Shown: positions 1-7,989 of the stretch, one piece after another
How the letters are laid out: each line of letters begins with the position of its first letter
How positions within the stretch are numbered: the first letter of the stretch is position 1
Origin: Bifidobacterium amazonense
Lineage (GTDB): Bacteria; Actinomycetota; Actinomycetes; Actinomycetales; Bifidobacteriaceae
DNA: 64,000 bases
Assembly (NCBI RefSeq): GCF_018555435.2
Contig: NZ_JAFEJT020000006.1
Span: forward strand, 1 to 64,000
Reading direction: 5' to 3'
Notes under the pieces: generated by a model
Databases searched by the model: none
Seen by the model: the letters and a program-made list of their open reading frames with translations, nothing else
What the model was told of the DNA's origin: nothing
Position numbers and translations under genes: made by a program

Positions 1-506
1 ACCCGCTGTTCAGCGGCGAGGTCGCGTTCGGCGGCGAGGAGAGCTCCGGCATGAGCTTCCTGCGCCGCGACGGCCGCGTGTGGACCACCGACAAGGACGG
101 CCTGATCCCCGACCTGCTGGCCGCCGAGATCACCGCCAAGACCGGCAAGAACCCGGCCCAGCTGCATCAGGAGCAGGTCGAGCGCTTCGGCGAAAGCTGG
201 TACAAGCGCGTCGACACGCCGACCACGCTCGAGCAGAAGCAGAAGTTCGCCAAGCTGTCCGGCGACGACGTGACCGCCACCCAGCTCGCCGGCGAGGACA
301 TCACCGCCAAGCTGACCGAGGCGCCGGGCAACCACGCCAAGATCGGCGGCCTGAAGGTCACCACCAAGGACAACTGGTTCGCGGCCCGCCCGTCCGGCAC
401 CGAGAACATCTACAAGGTGTACGCCGAGTCCTTCGAGTCCCCCGAGGCGCTCGACAAGGTGCTCGCCGAGGCCACCGAGGTCGTCGACAAGGCCCTGTCC
501 GAGTGA
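1..506 (+). CDS. pgm: Phosphoglucomutase, C-terminal part (5' end outside window)
   Basis: The reading frame is open from the left edge to TGA at 504-506 and gives about 167 residues. It begins in the metal/sugar-phosphate region (GGEESSGMSFLRRDG, the GEESSG motif of alpha-phosphohexomutases) and ends with the C-terminal phosphate-binding loop (RPSGTENIYKVYAES), which holds the phosphate of glucose-1-/6-phosphate. The family interconverts glucose-1-phosphate and glucose-6-phosphate in the cytoplasm, linking glycogen turnover to hexose phosphate metabolism. The catalytic serine domain lies outside the window. A 13-bp perfect hairpin starts 6 nt after the stop. Confidence 0.93.
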   Translation, partial: PLFSGEVAFGGEESSGMSFLRRDGRVWTTDKDGLIPDLLAAEITAKTGKNPAQLHQEQVERFGESWYKRVDTPTTLEQKQKFAKLSGDDVTATQLAGEDITAKLTEAPGNHAKIGGLKVTTKDNWFAARPSGTENIYKVYAESFESPEALDKVLAEATEVVDKALSE

Positions 507-511
507 TATGG

Positions 512-552
512 CGTGTCATCGGCCCAAGTGACGAAGTCAGGCCGATGACACG
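512..552 (+). terminator. Hairpin after pgm
   Basis: Perfect 13-bp inverted repeat (CGTGTCATCGGCC at 512-524 and its complement at 540-552) with a 15-nt loop directly after the pgm stop. No U-tract follows, so it may be a terminator of the non-canonical type or an mRNA-stabilising hairpin. Confidence 0.6.
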
Positions 553-652
553 TCTCGGGTGACGCGGCCGTGTCCCGGAACATAGATCATGTCTCGGAAC
601 ACGGCCTTATCATCACCTCATCACCGGCGCATATCCGTACACATAACGACAC

Positions 653-687
653 GATCCCCGTCACCGCATCCCACGGTGGCGGGGATC
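653..687. repeat. Hairpin in pgm downstream region
   Basis: Inverted repeat with 8-bp outer arms (GATCCCCG/CGGGGATC) and a 5-bp inner stem (CACCG/CGGTG). It lies in the non-coding stretch after pgm. Its function is unknown. Confidence 0.5.
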
Positions 688-761
688 ATCGTATTCTCCG
701 GGTGTCCAACATTCATAAGGCCTCGACCGACACCCGACCGCCCATCCAAAGCCCCAATCCG

Positions 762-1011
762 GTTGTGGGCATAGACCTACCATGAACGGACCTTCCGGAG
801 GCTCTACATGACCGGTCTATGCCCACAACGTCCGTAATCACCCACGATCCAACGAACGTTATATACCGTTCATACCCACAATCCGGTGAATTATCCGGAT
901 TCTTCGGACTCTACACCGCCAGCAGCATCCGCAAAGGTCCCGTCTATACCCACAACGTCAAATCCCGTCCCCCTTCCGCCGTTCCTCTCCACACCTATCG
1001 TGGGCATAACC
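762..1011. repeat. Motif array A: five copies of a TATRCCCACAA word
   Basis: The non-coding stretch 507-1146 holds a short word in both orientations: GTTGTGGGCATAGACC (762-777, reverse), its perfect 16-nt complement at 814-829, GTTCATACCCACAAT (868-882), GTCTATACCCACAAC (942-956) and CGTGGGCATAACC (999-1011, reverse). The first two can pair as a hairpin with a 36-nt loop. A 17-bp tandem duplication (CGGCCTGTCACAGGCAT, 1093-1126) follows. The array sits on the 3' side of the minus-strand gene ending at 1147. I see no convincing gene here. Confidence 0.75.
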
Positions 1012-1092
1012 CGTACATTTCAGGTATTTCGGCAGATTCCAGGACATCCCACAAAGACATTCCACAAGACACTTCACGGCACAACCCGTATC

Positions 1093-1126
1093 CGGCCTGT
1101 CACAGGCATCGGCCTGTCACAGGCAT
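1093..1126. repeat. 17-bp perfect tandem duplication
   Basis: CGGCCTGTCACAGGCAT occurs twice head to tail, immediately before the stop of the minus-strand gene at 1147. Each unit contains the inverted words GCCTGT/ACAGGC. Confidence 0.7.
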
Positions 1127-1146
1127 CCGTCACCAGCAACCAATCA

Positions 1147-2100
1147 TCAACAACCCCGCGGAACCCGGGCCTTGTCCATCTTCCTCAGCAGCGGATCACG
1201 ACGCAGCGCATCACCGAACGAAAACCGGAACATGTCATCGGCAACCAGCCGAATCCTCTCCTCACGCTGCTTCTCCGCAATGACCGTATCAGGAAGGCTG
1301 CCGTTACGATACATCGCGGGATCACGGTATTTCACCTGTCCGTCAAGCTCGCCGACGATAAGACGTCCGTCCTCGGTACGCCAAGCAAAATCCACCCGGT
1401 ATACGCGAGACAGGTCGCACTGATCGATGATCTCCTCCTGCAGAAGAGGCACCATATACCGTTCCTCAATCATCACGCCCAGCGAATACGCCTCGCCACC
1501 GTTCTCCGTCCTTCCGGATGCGTATCGAAGCACCTTCCGAGCCGCGGCACGACGATATCCGAGCATTGAAGCGAACGACTCCTCCAGATCGGGTTTTCCG
1601 CGCAGGCCAAGACGCAATACGGCTTCAATCACGGCGAGACCATCCGGGAACGGCAGCCTACGCGCACAGTCGAACGCACTGCGCTCCAGTGGCGTGACGC
1701 GCACACCATCGGCCAACTCGTACGCATCGTCCTTGACATAGTGATGCCGTACTTGACCATAGTCGTGAACATGCCGCTCCCGGCTCGTAACGATATGCAC
1801 CGTGTCCAGGTGCCTTGTCGAATCACTGATGCCCTGCATCACCGCGGCCGTCATATCGCAAAAGACCCAATTCGGATGCATGACGGCCAACGAACGGACG
1901 ATGCGCCGATACCGTTCCACACGGTCAAGGGCATTCCATTGATCGGCCCGAGCGAAGCAACGGCCGAACACCCGAACCAGCTCCCCGGCCTCCGACCGCC
2001 GACGAAGCATACGCCGATCGGCGTCGTTCGCGGCCCATATGCAAAGCCGTTGGCGTTCCGCGGCCTTGCAACGATCATTCAGCGCAATGCTCCGTTTCAT
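1147..2100 (-). CDS. AbiEi-like / PD-(D/E)XK-fold protein, copy 1
   Basis: Protein of 317 residues, a clear paralogue of the gene at 48638-49621. The N-terminal half (about 20-150) resembles the winged-helix and following region of AbiEi-type (type IV toxin-antitoxin) proteins, with a WVFCDMTAA segment and the core ADGVRVTPLERSAFDCAR. The C-terminal half carries a PD-(D/E)XK-like series: E203 in GGEAYS, D237 in YRVDFAW and E251/K257 in ELDGQVKY, as in DUF559/Vsr-related nucleases. The start at 2100 was chosen by alignment with the paralogue (both begin M..ALxxRC....QRLCIW); earlier in-frame starts are not matched there. No Shine-Dalgarno is seen; TATGAT lies 7 nt before the ATG, suggesting a leaderless transcript. 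Function unproven; DNA binding or cleavage is inference. Confidence 0.75.
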   Translation of the reverse strand: MKRSIALNDRCKAAERQRLCIWAANDADRRMLRRRSEAGELVRVFGRCFARADQWNALDRVERYRRIVRSLAVMHPNWVFCDMTAAVMQGISDSTRHLDTVHIVTSRERHVHDYGQVRHHYVKDDAYELADGVRVTPLERSAFDCARRLPFPDGLAVIEAVLRLGLRGKPDLEESFASMLGYRRAAARKVLRYASGRTENGGEAYSLGVMIEERYMVPLLQEEIIDQCDLSRVYRVDFAWRTEDGRLIVGELDGQVKYRDPAMYRNGSLPDTVIAEKQREERIRLVADDMFRFSFGDALRRDPLLRKMDKARVPRGC

Positions 2101-2107
2101 AGCGATG

Positions 2108-2160
2108 ATCATAATGAATATCCCGTCGCCGATGGGCATTATTCGACCCCTGTGGTCGAA
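2108..2160 (-). promoter_or_regulatory. Promoter and palindromic element of copy 1
   Basis: On the coding strand a perfect 7-bp palindrome TTCGACC-ACAGG-GGTCGAA (2142-2160) begins 60 nt before the ATG, and a -10-like TATGAT (2108-2113) ends 7 nt before it. The paralogue at 48638 has TTCGACCACA at the same distance (59 nt) and a TANNNT box 6 nt before its ATG. The shared layout suggests common control, possibly autoregulation. Confidence 0.55.
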
Positions 2161-2239
2161 CACTCCGCGACGGTGCCTCGCACGCCTTGATTTTCTTGGG
2201 AAACGCGGCGTTCGGCGATGTCACCGTCCATGACACGAT

Positions 2240-2248
2240 TGTGGATAA
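2240..2248. promoter_or_regulatory. DnaA-box-like word
   Basis: A perfect TTATCCACA on the minus strand, about 140 nt upstream of the copy-1 start. The paralogous gene has three such words at a 14-bp period. A lone box could be chance. Confidence 0.35.
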
Positions 2249-2267
2249 CTCGGCCATCATCGGGGCC

Positions 2268-2382
2268 ATGTCGATCAGACCATGTTGATCCGGCCATGTC
2301 GATCCGGCCACGCCAATCAGGCCACGCCATCCACATCGATCAAACCACGCCGCCCACGCCGCCCACGCCGATCAGTAACCAC
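2268..2382. repeat. Degenerate GATC-containing repeats
   Basis: A run of imperfect units of about 14-15 nt, such as CCATGTCGATCAGA, CATGTTGATCCGGC, CATGTCGATCCGGC and CACGCCAATCAGGC, then GCCGCCCAC units. They lie in the gene-free stretch 2101-2480 upstream of copy 1. Related GATC-AGG repeats occur at 50353-50500 beside adhE. Confidence 0.55.
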
Positions 2383-2480
2383 CCCATCACGGTCCATCAT
2401 CGTCGGCCCGCCGCCGATACGGCACCACCGGCCTGCCCGTTGTTGTGCGACCTCGGCGACCATCGACCATCGACCATCCG

Positions 2481-2759
2481 TCAACCGAGACGGCGCTCGA
2501 GCAGCTCCTGCTGGCGGCCTTCGGCGATCAGACGCTGGCAGGCCGGGCAGATCGCGCCGTAGTCGGCGGTGCGGGACAATGCGGCGAACCGGTGGCAGAT
2601 CCGGCATTCACGCAGCGAACACAGGCCGACGACGATCGCGACGGCCGTCATCATCGCCGCCGCGGCGAAATGGGCGAACACGCACAGTACGGCCGCCGAC
2701 GCAAGCAGTACGGTCCCGGCGATCACGCAACGGGAGCGGGATTGCAGTCTATTGCCCAT
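2481..2759 (-). CDS. Small membrane protein with C-terminal zinc ribbon
   Basis: Protein of 92 residues. The start at 2759 is supported by a GGGGTGG purine tract just upstream; longer in-frame reading into 2948 is Ala/Arg-rich and looks non-coding. Residues about 13-48 form a long hydrophobic Ala/Val-rich stretch, likely two close membrane segments. A compact CxxC...CxxC arrangement follows (CRICH and CPACQ, about 18 residues apart), typical of a zinc ribbon. The tail (AEGRQQELLERR) is charged and helical. It lies convergent with nothing and divergent from the RNase HI gene. I do not recognise a family; a membrane-anchored zinc-binding protein is the most that can be said. Confidence 0.6.
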   Translation of the reverse strand: MGNRLQSRSRCVIAGTVLLASAAVLCVFAHFAAAAMMTAVAIVVGLCSLRECRICHRFAALSRTADYGAICPACQRLIAEGRQQELLERRLG

Positions 2760-2974
2760 GTTTCCACCCCTTTTCGCCCTCGAGCGTAGCGCGCCAGTCC
2801 TACACGGCCCCGCTCCCCGTGTCGTGAGCGCGCACATGCGGGCCTCAACCGTCGGCGGAGCCCCGTTCCGAACGTGCGCGGCAGCACGCACGGCGGCGCG
2901 CGCAACGGCACGCACGGCAACGTGACCGGCAGCATGACCGACCGGCATCCGGCAAGCCGGCTAAGGTGGGGCGC

Positions 2975-4072
2975 ATGACCATCACAGTTTCCACGGACGG
3001 ATCCGCACTCGGCAACCCGAACGGCCCGATGGGCTGGGCCTGGGCCGACCACGTGCCGCACGCGGGCGGACGCCCCGGCCACGAGCACGGCAGCGACTGC
3101 GACGCGGGCGGCGCCACGAACGGCACGAACCAGATCGGCGAGCTGTGCGCGGTGCTCGAGGCGCTGCGCGCGCACCCCGGCTCCGAGCCGCTGGTGATCG
3201 AGACCGATTCGCAGTACGCGATCAACTGCTCGACCAAGTGGGTGCACGGCTGGAAGAAGAACGGCTGGAAGAACTCGCAGAAGAAGCCGGTGAAGAACGC
3301 GGCGCTCATCAAGGCGATCGACGCGGAGCTGTCCGCCCGCGCCGGTTCGGTGCGGTTCGTGTGGGTCAAGGGCCATGCGGGCAACGCCGGCAACGAGAAG
3401 GTCGACGAGCTGGCGCGCACGTATGCGGGCGACTGCCGTTCGCATGTGCGCGACGGCTACCTGCCGAAGGAGGGCTGGGAGTCGCTGCTCGCGTCCGAGT
3501 ACGCGAAGGGCACGGACGTGCCGGCCGATGCGCGGATGCTGATGGACGGGCTGATCTCCGCGAAGGACTATCACCTGGCCCGCGGCGAGGAGTCCGGATA
3601 CGACGACGCGGACGAACCGCGCACGTCGCTGGCCGATCGCCTGTCCGAACCGGAGGGCGTGCCGGACGATCTGGCCGACTTCGACGCGGCGACGACCGAG
3701 TTCTCCCGTACGGACGACGCGTCGGACGGCACGACGTCGTCCTCCGCCGAACGGCACGACGATCCCGAACGCGACGCGTCGACGGTACCGGATGACGGAT
3801 CGGCGCAAGACGTAACACGCGGATCGTCCCGTCCGATCCGGCCGACGCAGCCGGGCCGGACGGCCCAGTCGCCGGCCGTCACGCAGCCCGCGCCACGGCC
3901 GTCGGGACTGACCGTGTCGGGCGAGCTGCGGTTCTCTCCCCCGCCGTCGTCGAGCCCGACGTTCGACGGGCGTCCACGGCTCATCCGCGGCAGCATCGTC
4001 GTCGAGGGCTGGGTGGACGGCGACGGCAATCTCACGCTCACGGACGCGCCGTTCGTCATCCGGCAATCATGA
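2975..4072 (+). CDS. rnhA: Ribonuclease HI with long C-terminal extension
   Basis: Protein of 365 residues. The first 150 residues form an RNase HI domain that degrades RNA of RNA:DNA hybrids, with the four acidic metal ligands visible: D8 (STDGS), E56 (GELCAVLEA), D78 (IETDSQYA) and D144 (NEKVDELA). A His/Gly-rich loop (about 29-47) is inserted after the first strand. Beyond the catalytic domain come about 200 residues, mostly low-complexity Asp/Ser/Thr/Pro sequence, ending in a short predicted beta segment (RGSIVVEGWVDGDGNLTL) of unknown role. Typical RNase HI has about 150 residues. ATG at 2975 was preferred over an upstream GTG (2966) because AAGGTGG precedes it at good spacing. Confidence 0.88.
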   Translation: MTITVSTDGSALGNPNGPMGWAWADHVPHAGGRPGHEHGSDCDAGGATNGTNQIGELCAVLEALRAHPGSEPLVIETDSQYAINCSTKWVHGWKKNGWKNSQKKPVKNAALIKAIDAELSARAGSVRFVWVKGHAGNAGNEKVDELARTYAGDCRSHVRDGYLPKEGWESLLASEYAKGTDVPADARMLMDGLISAKDYHLARGEESGYDDADEPRTSLADRLSEPEGVPDDLADFDAATTEFSRTDDASDGTTSSSAERHDDPERDASTVPDDGSAQDVTRGSSRPIRPTQPGRTAQSPAVTQPAPRPSGLTVSGELRFSPPPSSSPTFDGRPRLIRGSIVVEGWVDGDGNLTLTDAPFVIRQS

Positions 4073-4198
4073 ACACCGTGAAACTCTCCATGAAACATCG
4101 CATGGACACACCCGGGCAGCCGGCCGCATCTCGGATAGTATAGGAGTCGAGCTTGGCGCGACGAGCGCGAAGCGACGTTTCCGTGGAAGGAGAGCCAT

Positions 4199-4897
4199 AT
4201 GGATAAGGCACAGCAGGATGCACTGAAGAAGGCGGCCGGCATCGAGGCCGCCAAGCTGGTCACCGACGGCATGATCGCGGGTCTGGGCACCGGTTCGACC
4301 GTGCGGTTCCTGGTCGACGAGCTCGGCCGCCGCGTCAAGGAGGAGGGCCTGCAGTTCACCGGCGTGACCACCTCCCGCCGCACGCAGGAGCAGGCCGAGG
4401 GCTACGGCATCAAGATCGTCGACATCGACGACGTGGACCACATCGACGTGACCATCGACGGCGCGGACGAGGTCGACAAGAACTTCAACGGCATCAAGGG
4501 CGGCGGCGCGGCCCTCCTGTGGGAGAAGATCGTGGCCACCAACTCCAACCAGATCGTGTGGATCGTCGACGAGTCCAAGGTCGTCGACACCATCGGCAAG
4601 TTCCCGCTGCCGGTCGAGGTCATCCCGTTCGGCGCCGGCCATGTCATCAAGAAGTTCGAGGACAAGGGCTACAAGCCGGTGCTGCGTCTCGACGCCGAAG
4701 GCAAGCCGGTGCGCACCGACGAGAACAACTACGTCGTCGACCTGCACCTCGAGCGCATCGACCACCCGCAGGATCTGGCCGAGGACCTCATCACCACGGT
4801 CGGCGTGGTGGAGCACGGCCTGTTCCTCAACATGGTCGACAAGGTCATCGTCGGCGACCCGAACGGCCCGCGCGTCATGACCAACGGCAACAAGTGA
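4199..4897 (+). CDS. rpiA: Ribose-5-phosphate isomerase A
   Basis: Protein of 232 residues, full length for RpiA. It interconverts ribose-5-phosphate and ribulose-5-phosphate, feeding the pentose part of the bifid shunt and nucleotide synthesis. Visible motifs are the phosphate-binding [15 protein letters not shown] near residue 25, the DGADEVD motif near 83 and the catalytic [11 protein letters not shown] stretch near 96-106 with its glutamate. The start has a strong GAAGGAG 8 nt upstream. A strong hairpin follows the stop, so the gene appears monocistronic. Confidence 0.97.
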   Translation: MDKAQQDALKKAAGIEAAKLVTDGMIAGLGTGSTVRFLVDELGRRVKEEGLQFTGVTTSRRTQEQAEGYGIKIVDIDDVDHIDVTIDGADEVDKNFNGIKGGGAALLWEKIVATNSNQIVWIVDESKVVDTIGKFPLPVEVIPFGAGHVIKKFEDKGYKPVLRLDAEGKPVRTDENNYVVDLHLERIDHPQDLAEDLITTVGVVEHGLFLNMVDKVIVGDPNGPRVMTNGNK

Positions 4898-4927
4898 TCT
4901 GATTCCCGGACGCATTCCGGAACACGT

Positions 4928-4962
4928 AAAAGCCCCTTGCGGAACGATCCGTAAGGGGCTTT
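4928..4962 (+). terminator. Terminator after rpiA (possibly bidirectional)
   Basis: Stem AAAGCCCCTT / AAGGGGCTTT with an inner CGGA/TCCG pairing. The A/T runs at both ends allow it to end rpiA on the plus strand and the bS22-like gene on the minus strand. Confidence 0.85.
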
Positions 4963-4990
4963 CGTGTTGCTCACCGAGTGAGCGAGAAGA

Positions 4991-5080
4991 CTACTTGCGC
5001 TGGTGGCGAGTCTTACGCAGCAGTTTGCGGTGCTTCTTCTTGCTCATCCGCTTGCGGCGCTTCTTGATGACCGAACCCAT
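4991..5080 (-). CDS. bS22-like small ribosomal protein (AURKAIP1/COX24 domain)
   Basis: A 29-codon gene reading [20 protein letters not shown] then a basic tail ending in HQRK. It matches from memory the actinobacterial bS22 / AURKAIP1-COX24 peptide (about 33 residues in mycobacteria), a Lys/Arg-rich peptide bound to the small ribosomal subunit. An upstream GGAGG (coding strand, near 5087-5091) gives strong initiation. It is too short for ordinary gene callers. The hairpin at 4928-4962 serves as its terminator. Confidence 0.88.
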   Translation of the reverse strand: MGSVIKKRRKRMSKKKHRKLLRKTRHQRK

Positions 5081-5302
5081 CTCAGCCTCCGTTCCTAAAG
5101 TATCGAAAAGATGTCAACTTGCCCAATAGTACACGCATTCGCAGACGAATGGTACCGGCGTTCCTCACACGGGCCGTCAGCGGGCTCCCGTGCGGGTCCC
5201 GACGGGGTGCGGGGAGGGGCGTCGCACGACCCCATGCACGTGTCGCCGCACAGGTCGCGGCACTCGGCACGCCGGCCGTCGCCGCCGCGCCGCACCGCCG
5301 GA

Positions 5303-5965
5303 TCACAGCGGGAACTTCGGGTAGAACCGCTCCACGCCGGCCTTCACGCCGGTCGCCTGGAAGACCACCGTATCGTTGCGCCACACCGCGACGGCCTTGG
5401 TGTCGTCGTTCGCATCGGTCTTGGCCACGTAGTTGCCGGTCGCCTGACCGGACACCTTCACGGTGCCGCTACCCAGTTCGGTGCCGGTGAGCGCGCCGGA
5501 GAGCGCATCGTACTGCTTCTTGGCGCTGTCGGCGGTGGACCACTGCGCGACGATCAGCGTCACGTCCTTGGCCTCGTCGCCGGTCGAATACGTGAGCGTG
5601 TACTCCTCAAGCGGCGACGCGGCGGTCCACGTGGTGCTCGCGGCGGCCGCGGTGCGCGCGTAGTTGAGCACGCTGTCGGGCATCGCCTTGAGCAGCTCGC
5701 TCGCGTTGTCCGGCAGGGCCGTGGCCTTGATGCTCGGCGTGGTCGGCTCTTCCTCTTCCTTCTTCGAGTCCGTGCCCGACGACGAGGACTGCGAATTCGT
5801 GCCCGACGACTGCGCGGTCGACTGGCTTCCGCCCTTGTTCAACGCCCAACCCGGCCACACGAAGGCGGACAGCAGGGCGAGGACGATCACCAATGCGGCG
5901 GCCACCACCACGGCGATCAGCTTGCCGTGGGACGGCGAAACGGAAGATGTTTGAGTGTTCGACAT
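5303..5965 (-). CDS. Membrane-anchored protein of unknown function
   Basis: Protein of 220 residues. A short cytoplasmic N-terminus (SPSHGK) precedes one strong membrane segment (LIAVVVAAALVIVLALLSAFV, about residues 15-35). A Ser/Gly/Gln/Glu-rich linker (about 40-75) leads to an extracytoplasmic domain of about 140 residues with an aromatic-rich end (RFYPKFPL). The start at 5965 was chosen because GAGA lies 9 nt upstream; an ATG at 5974 adds only three residues. It is divergent from radA with 240 nt between. I recognise no family; an exported domain tethered to the membrane is supported. Confidence 0.65.
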   Translation of the reverse strand: MSNTQTSSVSPSHGKLIAVVVAAALVIVLALLSAFVWPGWALNKGGSQSTAQSSGTNSQSSSSGTDSKKEEEEPTTPSIKATALPDNASELLKAMPDSVLNYARTAAAASTTWTAASPLEEYTLTYSTGDEAKDVTLIVAQWSTADSAKKQYDALSGALTGTELGSGTVKVSGQATGNYVAKTDANDDTKAVAVWRNDTVVFQATGVKAGVERFYPKFPL

Positions 5966-6204
5966 GGTTCGCATTCTCTCACAGCCGCATGACTCGTTAT
6001 CCGACTTGCCGCCTGATTCGACGCGGGACTCGTTACGCGATTCGCCTGATGCCGGTATCGCCGTCCCGCCGCAGTTCCATCGTCTCCAGTCCGCCGCCGG
6101 CTCGCCCCGCTCCCGGCTCGCTCTGTCTTATCGCCGGCTCGCCGCCCCCCGTCGCCGCTATCTCGCCACCCGTCTTGTCTCCGAAGCTCGATAGCGTCGA
6201 AGCC

Positions 6205-7731
6205 ATGGCAAAGACGACCACGCAATACCTGTGCTCGGAATGCGGCTGGAGCGGCACGAAATGGTACGGCCGCTGCCCCGAATGCGGCCAATGGGGCACG
6301 ATTGAGGAGTTCCGCGAGTCGAAGCCGGCCGTCTCGGCGCAGTCTCGCACCGCCGCGCCCGGCCACACCGCGCGCACCACGGCCGGCGACATCCCCGAAC
6401 GCAGTCAGGCGCGGCCGATCACGCAGGTCGACACGGACGCCGTCACGCGCATGCCGACCGGCTTCGGCGAATTCGACCGCGTGCTCGGAGGCGGCATCGT
6501 CCCCGGCTCGGTCGTGCTGGTCGCCGGCGAACCGGGCGTCGGCAAGTCGACGCTGTTGCTGGAGACGGCCGGCAACATCGCGCGGCTCGTCGCGCACGGC
6601 ATCCCAAACGACGGTTCCGTCGCGACCGGAGACCATGCTGCAAACGCGCGTTCGCACCAGAGCCCGGCGCGCATCGGTCTCACGCACGCCAATCCCGTCG
6701 TCCTCTACATCTCCGGCGAAGAGTCCTCCGCACAGGTACGTCTGCGCGCCGCGCGCATCAACGCGGTCGAAGACAACCTGCTGCTCGCCTCCACCACCGA
6801 TCTGGCGACCGTGCTCGGGCTCATCGAACAGGAACGGCCGGCGCTGGCGATCGTCGATTCGGCGCAGACGATCGTCTCGCAGAACGTCGACGGCATCTCC
6901 GGCGGTTCCACGCAGGTGCGCGAGGTGGCGAGCGCCCTGATCGACTCGGCGAAGAGCCTCGACGTGCCGATCCTGCTGGTCGGCCATGTCACCAAGGACG
7001 GTTCGATCGCCGGCCCGCGCACGCTGGAGCATCTCGTGGACGTGGTCTGCCAGTTCGAGGGCGATCCGGACACGGCGCTGCGTATGCTGCGCGCGGTGAA
7101 GAACCGTTTCGGCCCCACCGATGAGGTGGGCTGCTTCGACATGAGCGGCGAGGGCATCGAGGAGGTGACCGACCCGTCGGGCCTGTTCCTGTCCGCGTCC
7201 GCGCCGGGCGGCGACACTGCCGACGCGCCGGTGGAGGGCACATGCGTCACGTTCACCGTGGACGGCCATCGCAGCCTGCCGATCGAGATCCAGTCGCTGG
7301 TCACCGCTTCGGTGCTGCCGACGCCGCGGCGCGCGGTCAACGGCGTGGATTCCAACCGCATCGCGATGCTGACGGCCGTGCTGTACCGGCACGGCAAGGT
7401 GAATCTGCTGGCGAACGACCTGTATGTGTCGACGATCGCGGGCGGGCTCGCCAAGGAGCCGGCGTGCGATCTGGCGATCGTGGCCGCGCTGACGAGCGCC
7501 GCGAAGTCGCGGCCGATCCCGCGTACGACGTGCGCGATCGGCGAGATCTCGCTCACCGGTCAGGTGCGGCCGGTGCCGAGGCTGGAATACCGGCTGCGCG
7601 AGGCGGCCCGGCTCGGGTTCACGACCGCCGTGTGCCCGTCGCCGCGCAGACCGGTCAACGTGCCCGGTCTGCGCCTGGTCGAGGTGTCCACGCTGGCCGA
7701 TGCGATGGCCACGCTGGGGCTGGGCCGGTGA
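6205..7731 (+). CDS. radA: DNA repair protein RadA
   Basis: Protein of 508 residues. It has an N-terminal C4 zinc finger (CSECGW...CPECGQW, residues 9-30), a RecA-type ATPase core with Walker A GEPGVGKST (about 110), the RadA-specific KNRFG motif (RAVKNRFGPTDEVG, about 300) and a C-terminal Lon-protease-like domain. RadA is a branch-migrating helicase acting with RecA in recombinational repair. Between Walker A and the next strand (VVLYISGEESS) lies an unusual low-complexity insert (about residues 131-156), longer than I expect in the family. The ATG at 6205 begins the zinc finger domain; longer in-frame starts read through the promoter region. Confidence 0.96.
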   Translation: MAKTTTQYLCSECGWSGTKWYGRCPECGQWGTIEEFRESKPAVSAQSRTAAPGHTARTTAGDIPERSQARPITQVDTDAVTRMPTGFGEFDRVLGGGIVPGSVVLVAGEPGVGKSTLLLETAGNIARLVAHGIPNDGSVATGDHAANARSHQSPARIGLTHANPVVLYISGEESSAQVRLRAARINAVEDNLLLASTTDLATVLGLIEQERPALAIVDSAQTIVSQNVDGISGGSTQVREVASALIDSAKSLDVPILLVGHVTKDGSIAGPRTLEHLVDVVCQFEGDPDTALRMLRAVKNRFGPTDEVGCFDMSGEGIEEVTDPSGLFLSASAPGGDTADAPVEGTCVTFTVDGHRSLPIEIQSLVTASVLPTPRRAVNGVDSNRIAMLTAVLYRHGKVNLLANDLYVSTIAGGLAKEPACDLAIVAALTSAAKSRPIPRTTCAIGEISLTGQVRPVPRLEYRLREAARLGFTTAVCPSPRRPVNVPGLRLVEVSTLADAMATLGLGR

Positions 7732-7793
7732 AGCATGGTACCGCAGGTTGTTTCGCTCGATGACGCAGCCGGTTTCGGCCTGTTGTCGGGCAC

Positions 7794-7931
7794 ATCTTGC
7801 AGTTCTAGGTCGTCACGGCGAGTATCGGCACCGCTGTGGAATTCGCAATCATTGGAAAATAGCGGTTTTGGGAATACCGAAAACGGGTTTTTCGACGTCG
7901 TATCCACGCAGACGACCTAGAACTGCAAGAT
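7794..7931. repeat. 138-bp MITE-like element with 21-bp inverted ends
   Basis: ATCTTGCAGTTCTAGGTCGTC at 7794-7814 recurs as its exact complement at 7911-7931, enclosing 96 nt with further short inverted words (AAAACGGG/CGGTTTT-like). It lies in the radA-SAH hydrolase gap with no ORF inside. It could be a miniature mobile element or a large regulatory hairpin. Confidence 0.7.
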
Positions 7932-7989
7932 ACGTCTCGTACCATAAGGGTTTTCGACATGATCAGGACGACCTGAAGGAGGTTTGGGC

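Noticed and set aside
762-1126. CRISPR-like array
   Set aside because: Copies are in both orientations with irregular spacing and no cas genes; not CRISPR. The same holds for arrays B, C and D.
7794-7931. Complete insertion sequence
   Set aside because: No transposase frame inside; only a small inverted element.
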